64,000 nt of DNA from Ecdyonurus torrentis (Eukaryota; Arthropoda; Insecta; Ephemeroptera; Heptageniidae). A program made the translations under genes and the position numbers. Each line of letters begins with the position of its first letter. The stretch's first letter is position 1. The notes under the pieces are model-generated. The model had not been told where the DNA came from, did no database searches, and saw only the letters and a list, made by a program, of their open reading frames with translations. Shown here one piece after another: positions 11,000 to 35,156 of this stretch. Where the stretch lies: assembly GCA_949318235.1 (NCBI GenBank), contig OX439129.1, positions 25,720,595-25,784,594 on the forward strand, read 5' to 3'.

Positions 11000-11990
11000 A
11001 TATTGATATTTAATACACTCTATTTATGAGTTTTTACGTTATATATATATATATCCGTTACCATAATTTTCATAGAAAAAAAAATGCTTATATAGTTATT
11101 TTAACATAACTCAAGTAAAAAAGCAAAAAAGTACTTCATATATATATAAGCTCATATAGTATAAAAATTCAAAATTTTAAAATTCTCAAATATACATATA
11201 TTTTTTTTAAATAATAATAAATATGATAAGCCACATACGGATTATAATTAAGAGAGAGGGTAACTGTGATAACTATAGGCAATTTTTTTTAGTGAATTAA
11301 TTATTGGAAACTAGAGAGCTCTCGCTTTGAAAAGGAAATGAAAATTATTTATGTATCTTTTATTTCAATACGACTTTTTGTGATTAATAAAAGTAATAAA
11401 AATGCTATCAAATGAATTTTTTAAAAATTTAAAAGTAATATATTCTTAGAAATATTATAAAACAATTATTTTTCCATTTTATACAATTCACAATGCCATA
11501 CATTTTTATAAATAATAAAATAATTAATAAATTGTTGAGAATGTGGCAATTAAAAATGCAATAAAACGCGAGCGTAGCGAGCTATTTTTTGTTACAATTT
11601 CTGCTTTTTTTTTTTTTTTTTTAGAACTCAAAATTTATATGTATTTGTTAACTGCACAAATCCAAATTTCTGACTGCACATTTTGTGTCTGACTGCACAC
11701 TAAAAAAGACCCTGCTGACTCTAAATGTATATAATGTATGTTATAAATTCTATATATCTCTGAATATATAATTTAGAACAGTTTTTAAATTTCTAATTGT
11801 TGCAGAAAATATTTAATTTTTCTATTATTATTTTATTTAAGTGAACATCACCATTATTATATATTATATATTTAATATCGTCATCATCATAATATAGGAA
11901 AAATATATATAAATTACATGTGCATTGTGAAAACAGGAACAATATAGAGAATAAAACACGTAAAGTTTATTTCTCAGTTTACAAAGTAAT
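11000..11990. other. AT-rich intergenic stretch, nothing recognised
   Basis: Very AT-rich with TA-rich tracts and a T-run near 11607. No ORF, splice-delimited exon or element ends were recognised. Confidence 0.4.
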
Positions 11991-12162
11991 CGCGATGTTT
12001 AAAAATTTCCCACTCGTCCGCCATCGCGCAGCATCAATCTTTAACAGACATCTTTGAGAGTAACTTCTTTGGCGGCACAGAGAGCTCAATGTTATTAACA
12101 TAGGGCTTACCTCTCTATCTATATAACCTCTTTGGGTCGAGCAGAGTGCGAAGGTTTTTCAA
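11990..12162 (+). promoter_or_regulatory. WRN: Candidate promoter and 5' UTR exon of WRN gene
   Basis: This block, just upstream of the first coding exon, is richer in CpG (ATCGCGATG, CGTCCGCCATCGCGCAG) than its surroundings. It ends at TTTTTCAAG followed by a GTTTGT donor at 12163. An acceptor at 12292-12293 (ATCCAG) precedes the start-codon exon. A short non-coding first exon spliced over a roughly 130-bp intron is therefore plausible. There is no transcript evidence. Confidence 0.4.
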
Positions 12163-12329
12163 GGTTTGTATTGGAAATTGTAACATTTTGTATTCAGTTT
12201 ATGTTTGTATTTCTGAGCACAAAATATATTTAGATAATACATGCATAGAATAAGCTGTATTGCAAAGTTTTTAGCTTGTTTCTTATCAATCCAGCAAATC
12301 AATTTCTGCTCCGTGATTCCAGTATAATC

Positions 12330-25403
<13,074 letters not shown>

Positions 25404-25447
25404 GAACTTAGTAAGTAAAAAATAATTATAATATCATATAAAAAAGT

Positions 25448-25694
25448 AATAAAAGACAGCATTTAAACATAAACTACACTGTATTACATTAACTATTACT
25501 ATTATGTATAAAGAAGCTCATTATTAGAGTACTCTACTCAGTTATATTTTATGTCCACTATATGAGTATAACACTAAAGTGCCCCCTTGTACAATGTATC
25601 ACAGGGGTGTTATTTTTTTGTCATTGTTATTATTCTTAGCCTGCGTATTGTACAATAATACATGTTTACATGAAATTTATCATAACTGAATAAA
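25448..25694 (+). terminator. WRN: WRN polyadenylation signals
   Basis: Two AATAAA hexamers follow the stop codon at 25401-25403, at 25448-25453 and 25689-25694. The second, within GAATAAATGG, is followed by T- and GT-rich sequence (AAAGTGTTTATT), so it is the likelier main site. Short 3' UTRs of about 70 or 310 nt are implied. Confidence 0.55.
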
Positions 25695-25699
25695 TGGTT

Positions 25700-26940
25700 T
25701 TTCTAACTTATATAAAGTGTTTATTATTATCCATTATTTTTATCAATGGACATTGAGTATTCAAATTCTCTTTAACATTCTTTTAATTATCAAATACCTC
25801 AGTCACTTTTTTTGTAATAGTTAAAAGTAAATTATTTAGCAATGTAAAAACGCATGGATTACGAAAATTTGGAAATGGTAGACAGTGTAAGCTCATACTA
25901 TCTCCCATTCCCCAATTTTTCCTATCTATCTCTGTGCTTTTCTATCAAATCTTTTGCTTATCAATTAATTTTAACAATCAATTAGGTAATTTTAACTAAT
26001 ATTTATTATTTAGCAATAGAGTTTGTTATTGGTGGAGTGCACTAGTCAATCAGAGTTGGCATGACAGATGGTAAGGGGACCTAATTTGTATATCATTTTG
26101 TATTGGGGGACATTTTATTATTATTTATATAAATTTAAGGAAAAAATATTGTGGCTATTTTGGTATAAATTTCACAAAGTTTAAAAATGGATATGAAAAA
26201 AAATTAGTAGAATGATTAGAGCACATTAATTTGTAGATTGTTAGGAGATGGGATCAAATTTTCTAGCGTAGATATATGCAAGATAAATTATAAACACATA
26301 CTAATTATTAATATATATTTTTTAAACAACTGCGTTAATGCCAAGAAAATTTAAATGAGCAATAATATAGACACACCTGTTTGTTAATAGCTATTAAAAA
26401 AAAATGATAAAAAAAAAAAAAACTAAATTCATTGTTTTTGTAACATAGATTTACTTTCCAAGTTTTCTTATTATATATTACTGACTGTGAGTTAGGTTTC
26501 ATGTAAGTAGATATCTTATGTGATCCAAAAAGGAATCCCACTGCAAAGTTTTGGTCAGCTGGAGGCGTCTATTACTCAACAATTCTGTAGGTTGGTATTG
26601 CAGGTCAAATTAACATTTTAACATTGATCAAATGGGCAATTTTAAAAGTATAATACTGTGTTCCCATTGAGCTTTTTGTAACTGGAATTGTTAGTTATTT
26701 TATCAAAATAACATGCATTCTTATGGAGCTTGCTTAACAATTCCAATTAGAAAAAGCTCAATGTGAACACGGCATAGCTTCCAGAATAAAATGAATTAAA
26801 AAGCAGAAAAACAAAATTGAATAACAATATTCTCTTTGGATTACCTAACAATACAAATACATACCTTACTTGTTAGTTAGGTTGAAATTTAAATAATAAA
26901 TAACAAAGAATAATAAAATGTATTTTGCTATTTATATTAT
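25700..26940. other. Intergenic region between convergent WRN and MTRFR
   Basis: AT-rich sequence with a family D repeat near 25880-25960 and a small hairpin element at 26654-26774. No gene is visible. A reverse-strand AATAAA within 26938-26952 could serve the MTRFR unit. Confidence 0.5.
26654..26774. mobile_element. Small MITE-like hairpin
   Basis: An inverted repeat of about 38-bp arms: CTGTGTTCCCATTGAGCTTTT pairs with its near-complement ending CAATGTGAACACGG, and GGAATTGTTA with TTAACAATTCC. No clear target duplication. Confidence 0.65.
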
Positions 26941-27081
26941 TTTATTTATAATTTTAAATATCTGCACATATAAAAATTAAAAAGTTAGCACTTTAGTAAC
27001 ATCAGTGCATCAGAAAAGTTGACATTGGATAATCTGCATTGAAAAAATAAATCTGGCTGTAAACATGGAATTTTAATTGTT

Positions 27082-28361
27082 TTACAATCCTTCTCTCTCT
27101 TTCCAAGCGGATTTTAGCAATTCTATCTTTTTCCGTCTACGTTCCTTTTCTGTGCTCTTTTTTTCTAGTAGTAATTTGGTTTGGGCTGCAACACTGTTTT
27201 CTCTATTTATTTCTTGGTCTAATTTTTCAACGAGAAGCTCCCGTGCAATTTGTCTGTTTTTGTCCAGCAGACGAGACTGGTGGCACTTTATTACAATACC
27301 TGCAACATTGCACCAAAGAGTATAGTTGTAAAATAGTTCACATCATCTCTAATTGATACTTATTTTCAGCAATTACTTTTTTTTTTCTTTTCCTCCTGTT
27401 TTATTATGTGTAATAATGTATAATTATGTAATAACTATTATTATGAATAGGAGAATACAAGCAACTGATCTTACCATAGTAAAGAGAGTCTCATAATTCG
27501 GTAAAAATCTTGCTCATGAAAGAATCTTACATGATCACTTATAGGAAGTTTCTCTCCAAGTCAGTAAAGACTGACAAAGGCATAACACACTCCGTTTTTC
27601 TTGGAGTTTAATGCCAAACGCTATCTAATGTGTATTATTATTTTTTTATCTGTGCTAGCAAGATTTTCACAGAACTATGGGACTCTTCACTACGGGAAGG
27701 CCCATGCTGGTGTTCTGTTATTCTTTTTTGAAGCTCTGAGATCTTGAGTATGACGTCAAATCTGAGCAAATAAACAAATAAAATTTATGTTTTCAGTGCA
27801 TCTGTCACCAGATTTGTATGCCTTCTGGTAAAACAAATGCATTTCAGGTGTGGTCAAGAAACTCCAACCTGCAGATGGCTAAAAAATTTAGTTCCGCACT
27901 GGATGCATGAGCACTGTTCTGTAGCAAATCTGTATTGACGGAGCTTGTAATTTTTTTTTTTTTTTTTTTTTTTTTTTATGCAAAGTTACCTTTGACCAAG
28001 ATCCAAAGAAACAGGAGCTCTCAATGTAAACATCCATGTTTACTTTATTTAATTGAATAAAAATTATCAAATTACACATACCTGAGGGTTTGTGAATGAG
28101 AACAACACAGTTAGATCTTTTGTTGACATTGGAACCTCCTGGTCCATGACCTCGAACAAACTGCTCTTCCAAGTCGGCTTCATTCAATGTTGGAACTTTT
28201 GAGCGATCAACTGTGTGTTTTGTTTTGACTATCAAGCAGTGTGATATACATTTCATTGGGATGAAATTTAGAACAGTATGTCTAGCAACAAGATTTTTAT
28301 ATGGAGAACATTGAAGGCCTAGTAGTGGAGAAACATATGGTATGAGTTGTTTAAAAATCAT
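27082..28361 (-). CDS. MTRFR: Mitochondrial translation release factor in rescue (MTRFR/C12orf65)
   Basis: Two coding exons on the minus strand, 28361-28082 and 27299-27082 (498 nt, 165 aa; human is 166). The donor is G/GTATGT, the acceptor TTGCAG, phase 1. The N-terminus is long and basic with few acids, fitting a mitochondrial presequence. [18 protein letters not shown] then [18 protein letters not shown] matches the MTRFR core. [20 protein letters not shown] and a lysine/arginine-rich C-terminal helix follow. The family rescues stalled mitoribosomes using a GGQ loop, but here the loop reads GGS (codon TCC). The start is set by an ATG whose last bases overlap the TGA of the upstream LYR ORF (28361-28358); the context is good (A at -3). 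The intron holds a Penelope relic (27453-27733) and a T-run. Confidence 0.93.
27453..27733. mobile_element. Penelope-like element relic, inverted ends
   Basis: The ends are diverged inverted copies of the CCATAGTGAAGAGAGTCCCA segment found at 21420-21445: CTTACCATAGTAAAGAGAGTC near 27471 and its complement near 27690. Between them lies a copy of the hammerhead-like region (CTGACAA at 27571, then GGCATAACACACTCC), with core bases mutated. It lies inside the MTRFR intron. Confidence 0.6.
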
Positions 28362-29441
28362 ATTACCCTCTTGTTTTTAAGAAATGTGAGGCCTCTCTGA
28401 AACAAAATTTATAAAATATGGTAAGTTACAAACCTCAAGCTTCTTATAAAATTTTATTGTTTTTAGCCAGTTACTAATTTGCAATCAGGCATGCACCCCT
28501 CCGATCCAATTCATAAAAATATATGTAAGTACATGTATATACATAGCAGTATTGTGCACAATCAACTTTATATGGTATTAATTCACTCTCTTGTTCGAAG
28601 AATTTTTAACATTATTTTAACATCGTTATAAGGTTCAGTGTATTTTAAATGGAGATATTGCACTCTCGGTTGAGGCTCGTTTGCTCAGCCCCTGGTAGGT
28701 CTATTAACTTCTACATATATGAAGTTGTAAGGACTGGATGACCTTGGCCACAAAATTTAAGAGATGCCTGAACAAAATAATGTGCCGCCCGAGAGGCACA
28801 CACACACATTTGAATGGTACAGTATGTAATGTCATACATACATGATCACATATATGTGCATATTTTATAAAAGTGCTCGTCAAGATTGGATCGACTGATG
28901 CTTGTTGTATGTCACGGACTTAAGTCCCTATGATACATTATAGGGACTTTAACAGACTCACGGTACCTGTCATACCGATACGGATACAAAAAGTTAAAGG
29001 AAGTAAAAAGCAACATTTCAATAAATAATATTTCCTTGCCCACCGCACCCGCTCTCTACCTTGACCTGTGTGTTATCTTTGTCTGTGGCTATATGTATAT
29101 ATGTATGTACATTATGTAATGTTGCTACATTGTCAATCCAATGCTTTGTCGTGCTTTGTAACTTTGTCCATATGGGTATGTATGTATGTACATGATAGTG
29201 ATGTTTATTGTAAATATATATGGTACCGTACATACAATACATGCATATAAATTGTTACAAAACTCGTTCAAACCTCAATGTGAAATCGTTTATCCTCTTC
29301 TGACCCAAGAGTTCTATTTTGCTCGAATTCTTTCCTAATTCTTCTCTTAAAATATCCTTTATCTGTTAGTTCCAATTTATTTCCATACTTAAGTAAACTA
29401 CGATATAAATTTAATACTTCTCGTTTCACTATAAAACTCAT
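28358..29441 (-). CDS. LYR-motif microprotein resembling MIEF1 microprotein
   Basis: Two exons, 29441-29274 and 28396-28358 (207 nt, 68 aa). [11 protein letters not shown] places the LYR tripeptide at residues 12-14. [13 protein letters not shown] and the C-terminal RGLTFLKNK follow. The order, spacing and length match the human MIEF1 microprotein (about 70 aa, ending in a GLVFLNGK-type segment). That protein is an LYR/complex I family member found with mitochondrial acyl carrier protein and MALSU1 on the mitoribosomal large subunit. The donor GAG/GTTTGA is weak. The acceptor TTTCAG is clear, and homology resumes exactly after it, in phase 0. The stop TGA overlaps the MTRFR ATG, so both ORFs sit on one mRNA. 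Other LYRM paralogues are possible but fit less well. Confidence 0.85.
28431..29273 (-). other. Intron of the LYR-MTRFR unit
   Basis: The intron spans 29273-28397. It contains ATGT/TACA-type microsatellite stretches (29080-29240) with mirror-image short ORFs on both strands, none protein-like. No mobile element is recognised. Confidence 0.5.
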
Positions 29442-29721
29442 TTTTTATTGTGTTTCCGTTCCATTAAAAATATTTTTTTATAAAGTTGAAAAAATTACAG
29501 CTGTGCTGTAATAAAAATTCATTTGTTTATCATGTATTTTTAGTTCAAAAAAATTCGATGAAAACGGTGGTGGCGCTTTAGTTTAGCGAATAAAAACAGA
29601 ACGAGAGAACGAGTGTTTTGGGCTGTGGCTGTAAACTTCTTAAAATTGTCTTCACAAAAAAAGACATTAGACTCTACAAATTTGCAGATTTCTCACAGAA
29701 ACTGTGCAATTCAAATACTCG
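29442..29721. promoter_or_regulatory. Probable bidirectional promoter
   Basis: This region lies immediately upstream of the minus-strand LYR start codon. On the plus strand, 29600-29721 ends AAATACTCG followed by a consensus GTAAGT donor at 29722, which looks like a non-coding first exon of a rightward transcript. The nearest recognised plus-strand gene is the DNAJB6-type gene, 24 kb away. Bidirectional promoter use is inferred only from arrangement and splice signal. Confidence 0.35.
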
Positions 29722-31605
29722 GTAAGTACAATTATTCATATTTTATTATATATTTTTAGTTCCTATGTAAACAAATGCGAAGGAAAAATGTCCCATCTAT
29801 GAATGATGCATGAATTCATACTAAACACTAGTATGAATGCATGGTCGAATCAAACAGTAGATAATGTTATTGTGACGAGGCCGGAAAAAATTAAGCTTAT
29901 AAACGTGAAAAATTGGTTTGTATAAATGTTATCCATACTACTAACGAATTATACTCATAAATATGTCATACCATCCTACTGCAGCATATTATGATATGCA
30001 TCATGTGTATGTATATGTATGTATGTATGTATGTTATGTATGTATGTATGTATGTATGTATATTTATGTATGTAGCTATATAATACATACCCTATGATTG
30101 AAAGTGAAGTGAAAAATCAAAATAATCAGTGTTAATGTTAATAAAGTGTTAATAAAATAGCATTAAATTGCTAAAATTAACTAACAAACAAAATATTAGT
30201 AAGTAGTAGTTTAGTATATTAGCTAATATACTAGCTAATTTAATATTGCTAATTGCTAATATTGCTAGCAATTTAATGCTTTTTTTTTTTTTTTTTTTTT
30301 TTCATTTTTGTTCTTTTGATCACTTTACTTGTTTTCAATTACTAGGTATCTGGTTGGCTATGCTGCTACGATGCTGCTATGCATATATGTATACAAATGT
30401 ATTATCAGTATTATGTATGTATCATAATAAATATCATCGTATATGTACATACATACACACATAGAGCAGAGATAGTGCATGAGTGTGTATGTGATTTGTA
30501 CAGTCCAAGAAGTGTATAGTATAATACATACATACATACATACATACATTTCCTATACGAATGTACCATACATAGGGTATATAGTAATTCTATGTATATA
30601 AATAATACATATATGTATATGATACTTATACATATTATGTACTATAGTTACACATTATATGTAGTGGGTCTAAAACAAAATGAGAAAGAAATAAAGAAAG
30701 AAAGAAACAAACAAACAAACAAAGAAAAGGAGGGGGGGGGGGGAGATAAGAGGGCATGTAAATACGGATCTGATCCAAAATGACAATTGATTGTAAAAGA
30801 ATGGAAATAAACATATTTTGAATTTGTTGATTTTTGTAGCATCCCCACCCCCACCCGGATATGCAATCCAGATAATATTGTGTCCGTAAAATCCGAATTG
30901 CTCAATCCAGAGATAAGTTTGTATACAAAATCCAGGTTTGAAAATTACCTGGATTTTGACAGCACTAGTCTGTGTGCATATCAAATTGATCATGAATGAT
31001 AAATGTTCATCTTTTAATAGTATGATGGATACTGTGGTTTGATATTCCTCTGAGAGTGATTGTAAATTATCATTTTTATTATTATTATTATTGGTGTAAT
31101 CCTCTGGATTTTCAAATTTCTCATATATTAATGAGCATAAGCCAATATGTAGGTGACATGATAGCGTCAGATGCAAAAGCAGACATTTGCTGCATGGTCC
31201 ATTTCTCTCTTGCTTAGTAAGAGAAAATGATGCTTACAGCATAGATTTGTCGACCATGCATCTGACACTTTCATATACATGAAATAAAACTTATGATTCG
31301 TAATTGCGTACCATTAAAGTTAGCCAGAGAGGCACTGTACAAATCAACATACCATGAGAATAACTTGAGTGCTGCTTTAATCCCCCGTAAGAAAGCATGT
31401 TAAATGCATAAAGTTTTATGCAAGTACTTTGTATTGTTGGATCCTGAGATTGCTGATTTTTATTAATATTGGGAGGGGGGGGGGGGTCACGTTTGAGAAC
31501 AAGTCTAGTATTAAATTTGTGATATTTTAATCATTCAAAAATAACAAAATGTTTGAGATGGTACAGCAATTATTAGCATTTTCTGGTCACATAAATATTA
31601 ATTGC

Positions 31606-31652
<47 letters not shown>

Positions 31653-31805
31653 GTTGAAGTGCTGCAATTAAAAATTTGCAGTTCATTTGTTCTGTTGAAC
31701 CATCAATTTCATTGTAGAACAGTCCTAAACATTGACTGGACGTTATTGTTTATTATTATTACAGGATTGAGGAATCATTGCTTTTGAATATTTTAATGGT
31801 CAGAA

Positions 31806-31837
<32 letters not shown>

Positions 31838-34800
31838 AATCTGTAGCGGATTACAAATTCTAGTAATTTTCCTTACGTCGAAAGTAATGATAATACTAAA
31901 ATCCTTTGTGGACTAATATGGAGATTTTATTAAAATGAATTAAGTGTCCATTAAATGCATAGTATATATAACCTACATCGCATCTACATACTAGACTAGG
32001 CAGTAGGTTAAGTTTATACCTCTGATATGATGCAACTTTTACCTTTATACACAATAAGCATCAGAGGCCATTATAAATTATTTAACTTGCTGTAAGTATG
32101 ATAAAGTCTATTATGTGTTCATACAATATTGTGTAAGTACTGTTGTATGCTTTTATGATAAGCATGCACATTTTTTCTCTTGTTACGGTACAATAATTGT
32201 CTATTTGAAAATCGCATTTGACTCTCCACTGTATGAAATCCACTATATTGAATAAATGTGGGAAAAAGCAGCTACGTCTATGCCAACCACAGCTTCTTTT
32301 TTTCCCACTGAAGGCTACATTTTTATTTTATTTTCACGACCGACACTCGACATCAAATGCCATAATAGAGCATTATTTACTGAAGCACTTATACGTAAAT
32401 AAAATAACATTGGTCAAATAACAATTGTAGATATTATCCACTTCTTGCAAGTAATTTTGAACTGTTACATTATTTAAGTTAAATTAAATGCTTTAAAAAT
32501 CATATTTTTAACTGTGCCCTTGATAAACTTATGGGGAATTTATATACAGCTTAAATTGCATATGAATTAATAGTGTACGCAAGTTGTACAAAAGTAAATC
32601 GTTTTAACGTCTTTTCTTTGTTATTTTTTAAAAAAAATTCAATATCAGGGGAATGCCTTGACACACTATTGTTGTGAGAAAAAGTAAGATAATTTGTCGT
32701 TCTAGGGCATTGGTCAAAATACACTGTCATAAAAAAAAAATGAAATTCGTATTGCAGTTCATAACTTTTTTTTTCTTTCAATAAGCGCGACAACCCCCTT
32801 TTTCAAGGGCATTTTAATAAATTAAAAGTTAAGACAGTGGTTGATATGTGACGATTTCTAAATTTTGTAGAAAGCTGCAGTAAATTTCTGTGAAGGTCTT
32901 TATTATTAAATTCTTATTTGAACACTATTTTTTTTTTTTTAACTGAAAACAAGTTTGCATTTTTGCAGTCTATTCTAAACATCATGTTATGCGCTGTTGT
33001 TGTTAGATAGTAAAAGAAATCAATTTTGTTAAAATAAGAAATGCAGGCTTCTAATATGTAACTTAAATATTTACAGACTAGTTAAAAATTAAAGGACGAC
33101 TTTTTTTTTCTCCCCTGCTATGGTGAACTTATCTCTTACGCGAAGCTGCTTGACTGTACGCTCAGTAAATTTTGCAGTGTCAAAAACTTGCTCTTCATAA
33201 TTCTTTGATGTTTTTTTTTTTTTTTTTTTTTTTTTTTCCATATAATATATATGACACGAGCTAGTTAATTATTGCACATATATACTTTAATTACCTTAAA
33301 CCTCACATTGGTTCTCATAAACTAAAATTTTTTTTATACTATCATGCCAAAGTATATGGAAGGAAACTTCATTAAAAAACCTTAATAATATAAAATAAAT
33401 AATGTATATAAAAATGAAAGTTGTTAATTTTAATAAATTAAATGAAACGGTAAAATTATTTTCTTGATAAGAAAAAGAAATAACAAAAACAAATAATAAA
33501 AACTGTATAACTGCGTGTCCATCTTTGCGTGACATTTAAGATAAAAATTGCTCACTCGCTGCTTTCTTTGTGACGTTGTTATTTAGAAAACCCATTTGTA
33601 TATCTTTGTAAGGGGAAAAAATATAATATAAAAATTCATTACTATAGTAAGTAACCTTTCGCCAAAATTATTCCTTCTGCATGAATTAAAGATTTTTTTT
33701 CTCAACCTTATCTGGTTGCTTTGTCTCTTGACTATAAAGGTCGTCGAGTGTGTATGACAATGTTAGTTCCGGGCATATATTATTATAGCATAGCTATATT
33801 GTAATAAATGACGTTTTTACTGTGATATAAAGTAGATTGACATGTGTTCTGTTCAACTATCTTCTATGGTTACTTTTTGCATAATAAGTATAGCAGAACA
33901 GACAGGTGGTATAGTAAGTAAAGCGACGGTCCCGAGAAGTAAGGGACGCTTGCTAGGCCAGTTATATCGATCGATCCCGTCTCTCCAATCTCCTCTCTGT
34001 TATAAAAAGCTCCTATACGTATAGTCCGCTATTCTTATGCTTACAGGCTTTTTTGGTGTAAAATATAACCTGTAAAATTAATTGTTGTTCATTTTGTAGA
34101 ACCGTGAGAACATAATTTTGTAATTTATATACTATTATTATTTCTTTATTATTGTTTTAGAGGAAATTACATTGACCAAGTCTGTTCGATTAACCTTTGT
34201 GGTAATACATTTTTTTTATTATGTAGTAAATTATTTTTTTGTCTTAATAGTCCCGCACTAATTCCCGTTTATTATTATTATTTTTACAATCTTGCTACGT
34301 GCGTATCTTATAAATTAAGTTCTTGGAGGATAAAAATTTTTTTTTTATACACAAGTCTTATACGTGTATAATTCTACACACTAGAAATCTGCGTGACTTT
34401 GAACAAAAACAATTTACTATGCTCGTTGTGCTTACTCATTGCAAAAAGTTAACTGATGTGATATCGGTATTAATACATTGTAAATCTACTTTAAAACGAA
34501 TACCATTTCACTTTTATTATTATATGTGCATTTAAACGAAACAATAAAAAAATTATATATATTGTTTACAGTGAAACGATTTCCTTTATATCTTCAAATA
34601 TTTACTGATATTATTATTTATACGTGGGGGCATGATATTGATGATACCCAATTACTTCGTATGTGTATTTTATACAACAATTTCGTGCTTGCAGCCACAT
34701 TTATTTATAACTTATTTTTTAGTATATTATTATTATTTTACTATTGCAAAGTTACAACATGGTAACGTTAAATAACTAAGCATCAACTGTACAATATATT

Positions 34801-35101
34801 TTTTTTTTCTATTTTTAATTTATTACACGTTGTGTGCATAACTAATACTTATAGTATAGTTAGGAAGTACTAACGTCAATACACCTATAAGAGCAAGGGT
34901 TATTTTTAACTACCTAGGCGTAGAAAAGAAACATGATGTGACGCAGGTAAAACAATGCGATAGTGCGCGTAGGTAGTAATGTAGGGTGACCACTAGGAAG
35001 CACAAAATTAATTTTGCTTCATATGTATAATATTATATATATATATATTTCTTTTAGCGTACGGCGTACGTAATATCAAAAAATTTGGTGATTTTTAACT
35101 A

Positions 35102-35156
<55 letters not shown>

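Noticed and set aside
12276..12329. Upstream in-frame Met for the WRN N-terminus
   Set aside because: It lies before the likely acceptor at 12292-12293. The ATG at 12330 has a better context and follows that acceptor.
27077..27325. Plus-strand 82-aa ORF
   Set aside because: It is the antisense shadow of the second MTRFR coding exon.
30670..31176. 168-aa minus-strand ORF
   Set aside because: It runs through (AAT)n, a G-run and an AAAC/AAAG repeat, giving low-complexity protein without homology.
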